From Agreia sp. Leaf210 (lineage in GTDB: Bacteria > Actinomycetota > Actinomycetes > Actinomycetales > Microbacteriaceae), in contig NZ_LMKK01000002.1 of the NCBI RefSeq assembly GCF_001421485.1, positions 248,001 to 312,000 on the forward strand: 64,000 nucleotides of DNA, written 5' to 3'. The notes below the pieces were generated by a model. That model did no database searches. It saw nothing but the letters and a program-made list of their open reading frames with translations, and had not been told where the DNA came from. Position numbers and translations under genes: made by a program. Positions 26,024 to 34,776 of the stretch are shown piece by piece; position 1 is the first letter of the stretch, and every line of letters starts with the position of its first letter.

Positions 26024-26521
26024 GTGGCCAAGAAGTCGTCAACGGCCGGGCCGACGACCGCGGCCACGACAGCGCTGAGCAGAGCCGGCGTCGCGTTCGT
26101 TCCGCACGCCTACACGCATGATCCCGCGGTCACGGATTTCGGCAGCGAGGCGGCGGCGGCGCTCGGGATCGACGCCGTGCGGGTGTTCAAGACCCTCATG
26201 GTCGACACCGACGCGGGGCTCGGCATCGGCATCGTGCCCGTCAGCGGAATGCTCGACCTCAAAGCGTTGGCCTCGGCCCTGGGCGGCAAGAAGGCCGCCA
26301 TGGCCGATCTCGTGATCGCCGAGCGCAAGAGCGGCTACGTCGTGGGCGGCATCAGCCCGTTCGGGCAGAGAACCGCGCTGCCGACCGTGCTCGACGATTC
26401 CGCGCTGGACTTCGACACGATCCTGGTCTCAGGGGGCCGCCGCGGATTCGACATCGAGATCGCTCCCGCGGACCTGCTGGCGGTGACCCGGGGAAGGGCC
26501 GCACGCATCCGTCGCCTCTGA
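26024..26521 (+). CDS. ybaK: YbaK-type aminoacyl-tRNA deacylase
   Basis: A 165-residue YbaK/EbsC protein that hydrolyses misacylated Cys-tRNA(Pro). The conserved core includes the FKTLMV segment with the functional Lys, the VPVSGMLDLKALA helix, KSGYVVGGISPFGQR and ILVSGGRRGFDIEI. It starts with GTG 5 bp after the esterase stop and is probably translationally coupled, although the two functions are unrelated. The gene converges on the HAD gene. Confidence 0.92.
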   Translation: MAKKSSTAGPTTAATTALSRAGVAFVPHAYTHDPAVTDFGSEAAAALGIDAVRVFKTLMVDTDAGLGIGIVPVSGMLDLKALASALGGKKAAMADLVIAERKSGYVVGGISPFGQRTALPTVLDDSALDFDTILVSGGRRGFDIEIAPADLLAVTRGRAARIRRL

Positions 26522-26533
26522 CGAGGGTGCGCG

Positions 26534-27433
26534 CTATGCGGCGATCTCACTGTCGGTGAGCGCCTCGTCGCTGAGCATCTCGACCCAGCGGGCGAGGAAA
26601 GCCGCTCCCGCGTCGTCGTGGATCAGCTCACCCGCCGTGAGCACCGGATAGGCGGTCTCGGGGATCCCGTCCTCCGGGCGCACGTCGGCGTGCGCCACGG
26701 TCTCGCCGCGTTCGTGCAGCCACGTCGCCATGGCGTAGTCGCCGCGCGAGTCGCCCATCGTGCGCCACTCCGTCGGCATCGGGCCGGTTCCCTCGAGCAG
26801 CATGAGCGCGCGCTCCGCCCCGAAATCCTTGCCGACTCTGATCGACTCGAAGTCGGTCGAGATGATCGACGGGTCGGCGCGATACTGCACGGCACCGGAT
26901 GCGTCGGCATAGTCGACGGCGCCGCGTCGCGCCCCGAAACCGCGAGCGTTGAGCAGAGCGATGGCGGTCTCGTCGATCTCGAGCTGGCGCGCCAGGAACG
27001 ATTCCTTCGACACGTCGAGGCGCTGCTCGTACGTCACAGTCGCGCGCTTGGTCTCGTCGTAGAAGACCAGGTCGGCGTAGTGCTCCGTGACGAGCGCTCG
27101 CACATCGTCGTCGAATCCGGGCGGTGGCGAGAGCGAGGCGTCGATGGACAGCTCCCCCGCACCCTCCGGGGTGATCGCGAACCAGGTCGCTCCCTTCTCG
27201 CAGATGGCGAAGACGCGAGCGTGCGCCTCGAGCCCGGCGGCCAGCAACGGCTCGACGACCTCGTCGGCGATGAAGGCATCCGAGCGACCCGTGTTGAAGA
27301 TCACCGGAACGCCCGCGTTCGCCAATGTGGCGAGATCACGACCGATCGACGGGAGGTTGATGGAGCGGGTCACCGGGCTGGCGATCGGTCCGTCGACGTC
27401 GAGAAGAAGTCCGAAGCGGCGAGATGAGGTCAC
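26534..27433 (-). CDS. HAD superfamily hydrolase (Cof-like phosphatase)
   Basis: A 299-residue HAD phosphatase. Motif I is LLLDVDGP with Asp12 and Asp14, motif II is FNTGRS, and motif IV is MGDSRGDYAM. The large cap inserted between them is Cof/C2-type. It probably dephosphorylates a sugar phosphate or nucleotide. I chose the GTG at 27433 (GGAAGA upstream); a GTG 18 bases further out is possible. It lies 38 bp downstream of the LysR gene on the same strand and may be co-transcribed. Confidence 0.8.
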   Translation of the reverse strand: MTSSRRFGLLLDVDGPIASPVTRSINLPSIGRDLATLANAGVPVIFNTGRSDAFIADEVVEPLLAAGLEAHARVFAICEKGATWFAITPEGAGELSIDASLSPPPGFDDDVRALVTEHYADLVFYDETKRATVTYEQRLDVSKESFLARQLEIDETAIALLNARGFGARRGAVDYADASGAVQYRADPSIISTDFESIRVGKDFGAERALMLLEGTGPMPTEWRTMGDSRGDYAMATWLHERGETVAHADVRPEDGIPETAYPVLTAGELIHDDAGAAFLARWVEMLSDEALTDSEIAA

Positions 27434-27471
27434 CGACCCATTCTTCCGCACGCCGAGCGCGGAGCCCGCGT

Positions 27472-28545
27472 CTAGCGGCCCTTCTGGCGGTAGCCACCCG
27501 ACGGGCGGGGCTTACGCGCCGTTCCCAGAGGGCGTGGCGTCTTCGTCGCCGCACCCTTCGCGCCACCCTTCGCACCCTTCGCTCCCTTGGCCCCGGTGCG
27601 GGGCTTCTTGGCCTCGGCCTTGGGCGTCTTCTCGGTGTTGCCCTGGCCCGAGGCCGGGGCGGTCGCCGGGGCACGAGAACTCGTGGCTCGCCGTCCGCGG
27701 ACGATGCCGATGAACTCCTCGATACGATCGCTCGGGTCACCGGCGAGCCAGCAGAGGGCGATCTGCGTCTCGGGCAGGTCGAGCACGGGCCTGGCGACCA
27801 CATCTTTGCGCGCGTGCAATCGGGCCACCGAGTGCGGCAACACCACGATGCCGGTTCCCGCGGCCACGAGGTCGAGTGCATCCTCAACCGAGGCGGGCTC
27901 GGGCAGGTCGGGACGAGTACCCTCGAGCATCTCGGTCGCCACGTCGGCCCATCCCTCCACCTCGTCGGGGTGCTGGATCAGATGCTCGCCCGCGAGCTCG
28001 GTGAGGCGGACTTCCTCGAGAATCGAGAGCGCATTGTCTTTCGCGACGACGACGACGGGCACCTCGTCGTAGAGCCGGATGGCGCTGAGCCCGTCGCGGT
28101 CGATGGGCAGGCGCACGAACGCCACGTCGACCGAGTTCTCGCGCAAGACGGACACCGCCTCATCTCCGGGCGTCGGCAGCACCACGAGCGGAATGTCGGG
28201 GAAGCGCGTTTCCCATTCCGTCGTCCACTTGGTGATCGTGACGCCGGGAACGAACGAGATGCGGAAGGGAACGGGCCGCGCCGCCTCTTCCGCCGCGATG
28301 GCCGCCCGCTCGTCTGCCGCCACGATCAGCTCGGGAGCCGCCTCGAGAAGCGAGCGACCCGCATCCGTGAGCTGTGTGCCGGGCTGTTCGCGGTCGAACA
28401 GCGGGTAGCCGAGCTGCGCCTCGAGCTCGACGACGGCCTTGCTCAATCGCGTGCGGGCGATGCCCAACGACGTCGCGGCCCGGCCGAAATGCAGCTCCGT
28501 GGCGACGGCGGAAAACCATCTCAGGGTGGTCGGGTCGATGTCCAC
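27472..28545 (-). CDS. LysR family regulator with a lysine/alanine-rich C-terminal tail
   Basis: A 357-residue regulator. The N-terminal HTH (TLRWFSAVATELHFGRAATS onward) and a periplasmic-binding-type effector domain end near residue 285. The last 70 or so residues are a low-complexity basic tail rich in Lys, Ala, Pro and Gly (repeats such as GAKGAKGAKGGAKGAATKTP), unlike ordinary LysR proteins of about 300 residues. The tail resembles actinobacterial histone-like extensions and may add non-specific DNA binding. The GTG at 28545 has GAGGAG four bases upstream. It is divergent from the DUF5997 gene, a common actinobacterial pairing. Confidence 0.88.
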   Translation of the reverse strand: MDIDPTTLRWFSAVATELHFGRAATSLGIARTRLSKAVVELEAQLGYPLFDREQPGTQLTDAGRSLLEAAPELIVAADERAAIAAEEAARPVPFRISFVPGVTITKWTTEWETRFPDIPLVVLPTPGDEAVSVLRENSVDVAFVRLPIDRDGLSAIRLYDEVPVVVVAKDNALSILEEVRLTELAGEHLIQHPDEVEGWADVATEMLEGTRPDLPEPASVEDALDLVAAGTGIVVLPHSVARLHARKDVVARPVLDLPETQIALCWLAGDPSDRIEEFIGIVRGRRATSSRAPATAPASGQGNTEKTPKAEAKKPRTGAKGAKGAKGGAKGAATKTPRPLGTARKPRPSGGYRQKGR

Positions 28546-28605
28546 TGGGCTCCTCGAAGGCTTGTGACCGGGCAACCGGTGCGGTCTCAGGCTACCCTTG
28601 GCATC

Positions 28606-29043
28606 ATGACGCCCGCGAAAACCCCCCAGACAATGAAGCCCGCCACCGCGGCCAAGAAGCTCGGCGTGCTTCTGGATGCGACGCCCGCCGACTTCCAGCA
28701 GGGCACGGTGTCGCGCACAGAGCTCGACGAACTGCTCGCCACGCCCCCGGAGTGGGTCGTGCAGCTGCGACTCAACGGCCCGCATCCGCGCCAGATCGTG
28801 GCCTCGAAGCTGGGAGTGACCATCTCGGGCCTGGCCCGCGGCGGAGTGACCGAGCCGCTCACCACAGCCGAGATTCAGGACTTGCTGGCGAACCGCCCTG
28901 AGTGGCTCGTGCGCGAGCGCGCGACGCAGGCCGAGGTGCGCCGCGAGGCCGCCCGCGTCAAGCAGCTGAACGAGGAGAAAGCCCGCAAAGCAGCCCATCT
29001 CGCGCGCCAGGAGAGCCAGCGCGCCGCCGCAGCCTCCAACTGA
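28606..29043 (+). CDS. DUF5997 family protein
   Basis: A 145-residue protein of the DUF5997 family, starting TPAKTPQTMKPATAAKKLGV as family members do. It has duplicated short units around PPEWVVQLRLNGPHPRQIVA and RPEWLVRERAT, and a charged helical C-terminus. The function is unknown. It is divergently transcribed from the LysR gene and may be its target. The start is leaderless-like: TACCCT at 28593-28598 with a 7-base gap. Confidence 0.85.
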   Translation: MTPAKTPQTMKPATAAKKLGVLLDATPADFQQGTVSRTELDELLATPPEWVVQLRLNGPHPRQIVASKLGVTISGLARGGVTEPLTTAEIQDLLANRPEWLVRERATQAEVRREAARVKQLNEEKARKAAHLARQESQRAAAASN

Positions 29044-29049
29044 TCCGCG

Positions 29050-30168
29050 GTGAACGCATCGGCGCCTGACCGACCGGTCGCGGCCGAACCGGCCACCTCG
29101 GCGCCCCGTGCCGCCGACATCCGGCGGTGGCGGCGCTACCTCGCCGACGAACAGCTCGAGGCAGCGGTCTACCGCGACCTGGCCCAGCGACGCACGGGCG
29201 AGGAACGCGAGATCCTGCTGGCTCTCGCCGATGCCGAGGCCCGGCACGAGCAGCACTGGCGCCGCCTGCTGGGAGATGACGTCGGGCGCACGCTGCGGGG
29301 GGCCACCCGCACTCGAATCCTCGGCTTTCTGGCCCGACGCTTCGGCTCGGTCTTCGTTCTCGCCCTCGCGCAGAGAGCCGAGGGTCGCTCGCCTTACGAC
29401 ACCGACACCGACGCGACGGCCGCGATGGCCGCAGACGAGCGCATCCACCAGGAGGTCGTGCGAGGTCTCGCGACGCGGGGGCGCATGCGTCTCTCGGGAA
29501 CGTTCAGGGCCGCGGTCTTCGGCGCGAACGACGGCCTCGTCTCGAATCTCGCCCTCGTCATCGGAATCTCCGCGAGCGGGGTGCCGACGCACGTCGTTCT
29601 GCTGACCGGCATCGCAGGCCTCTTGGCGGGTGCCCTGTCGATGGGCGCCGGCGAGTACGTCTCCGTTCGGTCACAGCGCGAGTTGCTCGAGTCGTCGACT
29701 CCCGATCCCGAGGCGCGTTCGGCCGTCGCCGACCTCGACGTGGATGCCAATGAGCTCGCACTCGTGTACCGAGCGCGGGGCATGAGCGAGGCAGAGGCAG
29801 AGGAGCACGCGCGCGAGGTGCTGCGCACCCACGACCTCGCTCTCACAGCCGACCCCGCCGTGCACGCGGAGAGCGACGAGCACGAGGCCGTCGGCACGGG
29901 ACTGAGCGCGGCCCTGTCGAGCTTCTGCTTCTTCGCGTCGGGTGCGATCATCCCGATTCTGCCCTATCTGTTCGGCGTCGAAGGTCTGCCGGCCGTGCTG
30001 ATAGCCGCCCTGCTCGTGGGCCTGGCGCTGCTCGGAACGGGCGCCATCGTGGGCATTCTCTCCGGCGCTTCTCCGCTGAAGCGCGGGCTGCGCCAGCTCG
30101 CCATCGGCTACGGCGCGGCCGCCGTCACGTACCTGCTCGGGCTCCTCTTCGGCACGACCGGCGTCTAG
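29050..30168 (+). CDS. VIT1/CCC1-type Fe/Mn transporter with N-terminal ferritin-like domain
   Basis: A 372-residue inner-membrane transporter. An N-terminal helical rubrerythrin-like domain (about residues 20-130, with acidic/His clusters such as ALADAEARHEQHW) precedes the VIT1/CCC1 membrane domain. That domain has the signature FGANDGLVSNLALVIGISA and MGAGEYVSVRSQRE, and ends in glycine-rich helices. The family moves Fe(II) or Mn(II) out of the cytosol. The GTG start lies 6 bp after the DUF5997 stop, so translation is probably coupled. Confidence 0.88.
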   Translation: MNASAPDRPVAAEPATSAPRAADIRRWRRYLADEQLEAAVYRDLAQRRTGEEREILLALADAEARHEQHWRRLLGDDVGRTLRGATRTRILGFLARRFGSVFVLALAQRAEGRSPYDTDTDATAAMAADERIHQEVVRGLATRGRMRLSGTFRAAVFGANDGLVSNLALVIGISASGVPTHVVLLTGIAGLLAGALSMGAGEYVSVRSQRELLESSTPDPEARSAVADLDVDANELALVYRARGMSEAEAEEHAREVLRTHDLALTADPAVHAESDEHEAVGTGLSAALSSFCFFASGAIIPILPYLFGVEGLPAVLIAALLVGLALLGTGAIVGILSGASPLKRGLRQLAIGYGAAAVTYLLGLLFGTTGV

Positions 30169-30237
30169 GACTCGCTCCGGGCTGACCGCGGCGGCCGGCG
30201 AACAGTATCGTCGCCTCTGTGACGATAAACTCGCTCT

Positions 30238-31563
30238 GTGAGTTATCGCTTCCTCCCCGCAGTACTGGCACTCGCCCTGGTCGCCACCCTCAGCGGCTGT
30301 GCCGTCGACGGGAGCCCGTCCGGCCCCACGACCGCCTCGTCGTCGACTGTGCGCGTGCCGGCCGACGCCGCCACGATCCAACAGGCGGTCGACGAGGTGC
30401 CCGAGGGCGGCCTGGTGCTCGTCTCGCCCGGCACCTACACCGAAGAGGTCACGGTGGCGACGAAGAACATCACCCTGCGCGGGCTCGATCGCGATGGCGT
30501 GATCATCGACGGCGAGGGGCTCCGAGCCAACGGGATCCAGGTGATCGCCGACGGCGTTCGCGTGCAGAACCTCACGGTGACCAGGCACACGTTCAACGGC
30601 GTCCTCGTCACGGGGATGCACGACGAGAACGGCCCCCAGGCCCACAACCTCACGGGCTACCAGAAGCTCGACCCCGAGAAGTTCCCTCCCCTGCAGCGGT
30701 TCGAGGTCGACCATGTCACGGCCAGCAACAACGGGCTCTACGGCATCTACGCCTTCAACTCGCAGAACGGCGTGCTCAGCAACAACTACGCCTCCGGTTC
30801 CGCGGATTCCGGCTTCTACGTCGGCCAATGCCAGAACTGCGCGATCCTCGTCTCGGGCAACGTGGCCGAACGCAACGCCATCGGCTACGAGAACGCGAAC
30901 GCCTCCGACTCCGTCGTGGTCACCGGCAACCGGTTCTCGGGCAATCGCGTGGGCCTCACCCTGCTCAGCTGGTACCAGGAGGCCTTCGTTCCCCAGCGCG
31001 GCGCAACGGTGGTCGGCAACGTGATCTCAGACAACAACTCCGCCGACTCGCCCGCCCAGGCGCAGGGCGGCTTCGGCATCGGCGTGGGGCTCTCGGGCGC
31101 ACAGAGCGACACCCTCGAGCGCAACATCATCGCCGGCAACAGCGTCTCGGGCGTGCAGCTCTCGAACACCGAGGACATCGCGACGACGGGAACGCGCCTC
31201 ACCGACAACGCCCTCTCCGGCAACGGAGTCGACGTCGCCGACGTCGCCGCACCCCGAAGCCCCACGAGCACCACGTGCATCACCCCCGACACCGGCCTCG
31301 GTCTGCTGCCGGCCGACCTGGCCGCCTCCTGCTCGGCGGGCGCCTCAGCGGGTGTGCCCACCTCGGCCCTGCCCCAGGTGCAGGCGCCCGCGGGAGTGTC
31401 GTTCCTCAAGGTCGGCCGGCCCGTGCCTCAGCCGAACCTCGACGGCGACCTGACCGCTGTTCCCGACGCCCTGCCGAAGAGCGGCCCGGCGGGCTCGTTC
31501 GACACCTCTGGCGTCGCGCTCCCCGCCGCGGAGCTGCTGGCCGGCAGCGCGGGCACGCGATGA
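30238..31563 (+). CDS. parallel beta-helix repeat lipoprotein
   Basis: A 441-residue exported lipoprotein. The signal peptide ends in TLSGC (Cys21). A right-handed parallel beta-helix of NosD/pectate-lyase type follows, with about ten Asn-rich rungs such as GVLSNNYASGSADSGFYV and VVVTGNRFSGNRVGLTL. A Pro/Ala-rich C-terminal stretch contains two cysteines. No catalytic residues can be assigned; it may bind a glycan or metal. The last base of its stop overlaps the DyP start (ATGA), so the two are co-expressed. The GTG is leaderless-like (TAAACT at 30226-30231, 6-base gap). Confidence 0.85.
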   Translation: MSYRFLPAVLALALVATLSGCAVDGSPSGPTTASSSTVRVPADAATIQQAVDEVPEGGLVLVSPGTYTEEVTVATKNITLRGLDRDGVIIDGEGLRANGIQVIADGVRVQNLTVTRHTFNGVLVTGMHDENGPQAHNLTGYQKLDPEKFPPLQRFEVDHVTASNNGLYGIYAFNSQNGVLSNNYASGSADSGFYVGQCQNCAILVSGNVAERNAIGYENANASDSVVVTGNRFSGNRVGLTLLSWYQEAFVPQRGATVVGNVISDNNSADSPAQAQGGFGIGVGLSGAQSDTLERNIIAGNSVSGVQLSNTEDIATTGTRLTDNALSGNGVDVADVAAPRSPTSTTCITPDTGLGLLPADLAASCSAGASAGVPTSALPQVQAPAGVSFLKVGRPVPQPNLDGDLTAVPDALPKSGPAGSFDTSGVALPAAELLAGSAGTR

Positions 31564-32744
31564 CCGACGCAGAACCGCGCACGGGTCCCAGCCGGCGCGC
31601 ACTCCTCGGCGCGCTCGGCGTCGCGGTGGGCGCGGGCGCCGCGGGCGCTGCTGGCGCGCTGACCGCTACGGGCTCATGGCCGGGTGAGACACAGAGACCG
31701 GATGCCGCTGTCACGCCCGCGGGCTCGGCCGGTCAGCCGGTGCCCGCCGCCGGTCGGTATCAGGCGGGAATAGCCAGGCCCGCGACTCCTCAGCATTTCG
31801 GCCTGCTGCTCGTCTGCGACCTCGACGGCACCGACACCCCGTGGCTCGGCGCGCTCAGCGAGCGGATCCTCGAGCTGACGACAACGTCGACGCCGACAGA
31901 CGTCTTGCCCGACGGTCCGGGCGATCTCACGGTCACCGTCGGTCTCGGACCGCGAATCGTGGCCGCACGGGATGCGACGCTGCCCGGCGCCGAGGATCTT
32001 CCCGCATTCGCCGGTGACGACGCGATCGAACCGCACCGCCGCGGCGGAGACCTTCTGCTCGCGCTCTACTCCGACGATCCGAGCGTGCTCGCCGCCGTGG
32101 GCGATGATCTGCTCACTCTCGTGCCGGGTGCCACCCCACGCTGGCGTCAGCGCCTGTTCCGCGGTCACGGCGAGCGGGGTGTGGTGCGCAACCCCTTCGG
32201 ATTCCTCGACGGCGTGATCGTGCCGCACGGCGACGAGGAACTCGCCGAGAATGTCTGGATCGGAGCCGCCGACGCCGCGCTGGGCGCGGGCACCGTATGC
32301 GTCATCCGGCGGCTGCGTCTCGACACCGCTCGCTTCGCGGCGCTCGGCACACCCGCACAGGAGCGGGTCATCGGCCGCCAACGCATCGATGGGACGCCAT
32401 TGTCTGGTGGACCGAAAGACGGCGAGGTCAACCTGAACGCGAAGACGCCGGAGGGCGAATTCATCACCCCGCTGCGCAGCCACGCGCGCGCCGCGCATCC
32501 GTCGTTCACAGGCTCATCGCTGATGCTGCGGCGCGGTTACGCTTTCGACGACGGGCTGCTGCCGAACGGCGAGGCCGACGCGGGCCTGGCGTTCATCTGC
32601 TTTCAGAACACCCTGCGCACATTCGTCGTCACGCAGCAGCGGCTCGACGAGAACGACGATCTGATGACGTATGCCACCCCCACCGGCAGCGCGACGTTCC
32701 TGATCCTGCCGGGGTTCTCGGCGAGCTCGCCGCTGAGGTTCTGA
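31560..32744 (+). CDS. Tat-exported DyP-type haem peroxidase
   Basis: A 394-residue dye-decolorising peroxidase. Arg12-Arg13 in SRRALLGALG followed by a hydrophobic Ala/Gly stretch is a Tat signal, so the enzyme is exported folded with haem. The distal catalytic Asp is in NPFGFLDG (near 215), and the proximal haem His is expected in the PLRSHARAAH region (near 306). DyP enzymes oxidise phenolics with H2O2. It overlaps the beta-helix lipoprotein gene by four bases. Confidence 0.92.
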   Translation: MTDAEPRTGPSRRALLGALGVAVGAGAAGAAGALTATGSWPGETQRPDAAVTPAGSAGQPVPAAGRYQAGIARPATPQHFGLLLVCDLDGTDTPWLGALSERILELTTTSTPTDVLPDGPGDLTVTVGLGPRIVAARDATLPGAEDLPAFAGDDAIEPHRRGGDLLLALYSDDPSVLAAVGDDLLTLVPGATPRWRQRLFRGHGERGVVRNPFGFLDGVIVPHGDEELAENVWIGAADAALGAGTVCVIRRLRLDTARFAALGTPAQERVIGRQRIDGTPLSGGPKDGEVNLNAKTPEGEFITPLRSHARAAHPSFTGSSLMLRRGYAFDDGLLPNGEADAGLAFICFQNTLRTFVVTQQRLDENDDLMTYATPTGSATFLILPGFSASSPLRF

Positions 32745-32752
32745 ACCTGACG

Positions 32753-32890
32753 CTACTTCTTCTTGACGTTGGTCACGGCGTCGGAGGAGTGGTTCGCGGT
32801 ACCGCTCTTCGTCTTCTTGTCTGCCCGCTTCTCTTTCAGAGAGCGTGCTGCCGGCTTGGCGACGGCCTTGCGTGCTGATTTCTCGCCCAT
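32753..32890 (-). CDS. small basic protein, 45 residues
   Basis: A short gene with a good Shine-Dalgarno (GAGG seven bases upstream of the ATG). The product is very basic and Lys/Ala-rich (RSLKEKRADKKTKSG, ending VTNVKKK) and hydrophilic, with no membrane segment. Similar small KEKRADKK-type proteins occur in actinobacteria without known function; nucleic-acid binding is a reasonable guess only. It converges on the DyP gene with 8 bp between stops. Confidence 0.65.
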   Translation of the reverse strand: MGEKSARKAVAKPAARSLKEKRADKKTKSGTANHSSDAVTNVKKK

Positions 32891-32990
32891 GGTGCATCCT
32901 CGTTTCGAGAGCCCGGATGACCCTTGACTCGACGATATGCCCTGCGGGTGTTCACGCTCGACCATCCAGGCGACTTGGGAGGATGACCGG

Positions 32991-33611
32991 TCAGTAGGAG
33001 GTCACGTACGAGAACGCCGCAGACATGATGTCGACGACCTTGACGACCACGACGATCATCGACAGAACGAAGACGCCGATGGTGATCCAGATCGGCACCA
33101 TCGCGCCGCCGCCCGCCCGGCGCCGAACGACGACCGTTCGGCCGATGATGTACACGGTGCTGCCGAGGAAAGTCCAGGCCCAGTGGAACGGTCGGTCGAA
33201 TCCGCGCGCGTGCAGGGTCTTCCAGTCGAAGTAGGCCAACAGCACCGAGACGCCGTAGATGACGAATCCGAGTGCCTGCACGAGGAGGTACCCCGGGTCA
33301 CGGAACTGCCCCAGGGGGTCGTTCGCCGAGTCGAGCGAGACGCGCATGTAGGCATCGGTGTCCCACAGGGCGACCCCGAGGATCGAGAGCAGCGGCAGCA
33401 GCGTGATCAGCCAGATGAAGGGCGTGTACACCGGCGTTCCCTGCGCCACCCGTCGCGGCGTTCCGGCCGGAGCGTAGGCCTGAAGCGTGGGGTCGGAGAC
33501 GTGCTCCGTCCAGTTCTGGCCGTCCCACCACCGGCTTCCCGGTCCGCCGGAGGGATCCGGGAACCATCCCGCAGCCGGTGGGACGTTGTCGAAACGGGGT
33601 GGGTTCGTCAT
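32991..33611 (-). CDS. DUF2510 membrane protein
   Basis: A 206-residue protein. An N-terminal DUF2510 module ([10 protein letters not shown] and [12 protein letters not shown], residues 12-40) precedes four hydrophobic helices, including [18 protein letters not shown], a central helix around [11 protein letters not shown], and a C-terminal pair. The function is unknown; DUF2510 is usually a soluble module on membrane proteins. Its ATG overlaps the stop of the upstream deazaflavin-type oxidoreductase gene, so the two form an operon. Confidence 0.82.
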   Translation of the reverse strand: MTNPPRFDNVPPAAGWFPDPSGGPGSRWWDGQNWTEHVSDPTLQAYAPAGTPRRVAQGTPVYTPFIWLITLLPLLSILGVALWDTDAYMRVSLDSANDPLGQFRDPGYLLVQALGFVIYGVSVLLAYFDWKTLHARGFDRPFHWAWTFLGSTVYIIGRTVVVRRRAGGGAMVPIWITIGVFVLSMIVVVVKVVDIMSAAFSYVTSY

Positions 33612-34051
33612 TCGACGCCCTTCTCGGTCAGCACGAACAGCGGAATCTCGCGCTCGGTCTTCTTCTGGTAGTCGGCGTAGTCAGAATAGGCCGCGACCGC
33701 ACGCTCCCACCACACGGCTTTCTCATCGTCGGTCACCTCGCGAGCGATGTAGTCCTTCTTCACCGCACCGTCTTGCAGTTCGACATGCGGGTGGGCGAGC
33801 AGGTTGTAGTACCAGACAGGATGCTTCGGGGCGCCTCCCAGAGACGCGACGACGGCGTACTCGCTCTCGTGCTCCACCCGCATCAGGGCGGTCTTGCGCA
33901 GCTTGCCCGACTTGGCACCGACAGAGGTGAGCACGATCACCGGCATGCCGCGCATGGTGGTGCCGCGGGTGCCACCCGACGACTCGTACTCCTCGACCTG
34001 CTCACGCGCCCAGTCAGACGTGCTCGGCTCGTAGTCACCTGTCAGTGGCAT
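33608..34051 (-). CDS. F420/deazaflavin-dependent nitroreductase-family protein (DDN-like)
   Basis: A 147-residue split-barrel protein of the Ddn family. Typical segments are [41 protein letters not shown] and the [16 protein letters not shown] motif. Members use coenzyme F420H2 to reduce quinones or small electrophiles. AGGAG lies seven bases before the ATG at 34051. Confidence 0.9.
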   Translation of the reverse strand: MPLTGDYEPSTSDWAREQVEEYESSGGTRGTTMRGMPVIVLTSVGAKSGKLRKTALMRVEHESEYAVVASLGGAPKHPVWYYNLLAHPHVELQDGAVKKDYIAREVTDDEKAVWWERAVAAYSDYADYQKKTEREIPLFVLTEKGVE

Positions 34052-34128
34052 CAGGGTTCTCCTCGTGTCTATGGTCTGCTGCACCGACACTACGCTGGCA
34101 GACGGAACGATTCCCAAAGGAGCACGCT

Positions 34129-34776
34129 ATGGTTCGGCAGAACCGCGCACTGTATGTCGAGTCGACGATGAGGGCCGACATCGATGAGGTGTGGCGCCTG
34201 ACGCAGACCCCGGAGCTGCATTCACGCTGGGATCTGAGATTCAGTGTGATCGCACCCGAAGCCGCGCAGTCCGCGGCCGCCGACTCCCCCTCCCGGTTCC
34301 GCTACGAACGGCGGCTTCCGTTCCACACCATTCGGGGCACAGGAGTATCCCTCGGCGAGCGCACGGGAACTCGCGGCGCCCGCACCTCCGCACTCGTCTT
34401 CTCGACCCGCGATCCCCTCTCACCGCTCGCCTCCGGCCGTGGCTACTGGCGCTATCTCCCGAACGCAGATGGCTCGACCACATTCATCACGGGCTACGAC
34501 TACGTGCCTTTCGCCGGTCGGGCCGGAGCACTGCTCGATCGGATCATCCTGCGTCGCGTTGTGTGGTGGATGACCGCGTGGAGCTTCGATCGACTGCGCA
34601 TCTGGGCAGAGACCGGAACGCCACCGGAATCCTGGCCGCTCGCATCCGCCGCCGCATTCTGGAAGGCCGAGAGGCCGAAGGCCTCGCGCTGCCGCTCTCG
34701 CCCAGCGCGCGCTGCTCGCGACCATGACGCGATGTCCGAGGCCCCGGCGTCGTTGGCCGGGCTGGCCCACGAGTGA
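34129..34776 (+). CDS. SRPBCC-like protein
   Basis: A 215-residue protein with the START/SRPBCC pattern: an N-terminal strand and helix (YVESTMRADIDEVWRLTQTP), central strands, and a long C-terminal helix around RIILRRVVWWMTAWSFDRLR. It probably binds a lipid-like ligand. AAAGGAG precedes the ATG at 34129. The GTG of the DUF4166 gene overlaps its stop (GTGA), so the two are translationally coupled. Confidence 0.75.
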   Translation: MVRQNRALYVESTMRADIDEVWRLTQTPELHSRWDLRFSVIAPEAAQSAAADSPSRFRYERRLPFHTIRGTGVSLGERTGTRGARTSALVFSTRDPLSPLASGRGYWRYLPNADGSTTFITGYDYVPFAGRAGALLDRIILRRVVWWMTAWSFDRLRIWAETGTPPESWPLASAAAFWKAERPKASRCRSRPARAARDHDAMSEAPASLAGLAHE

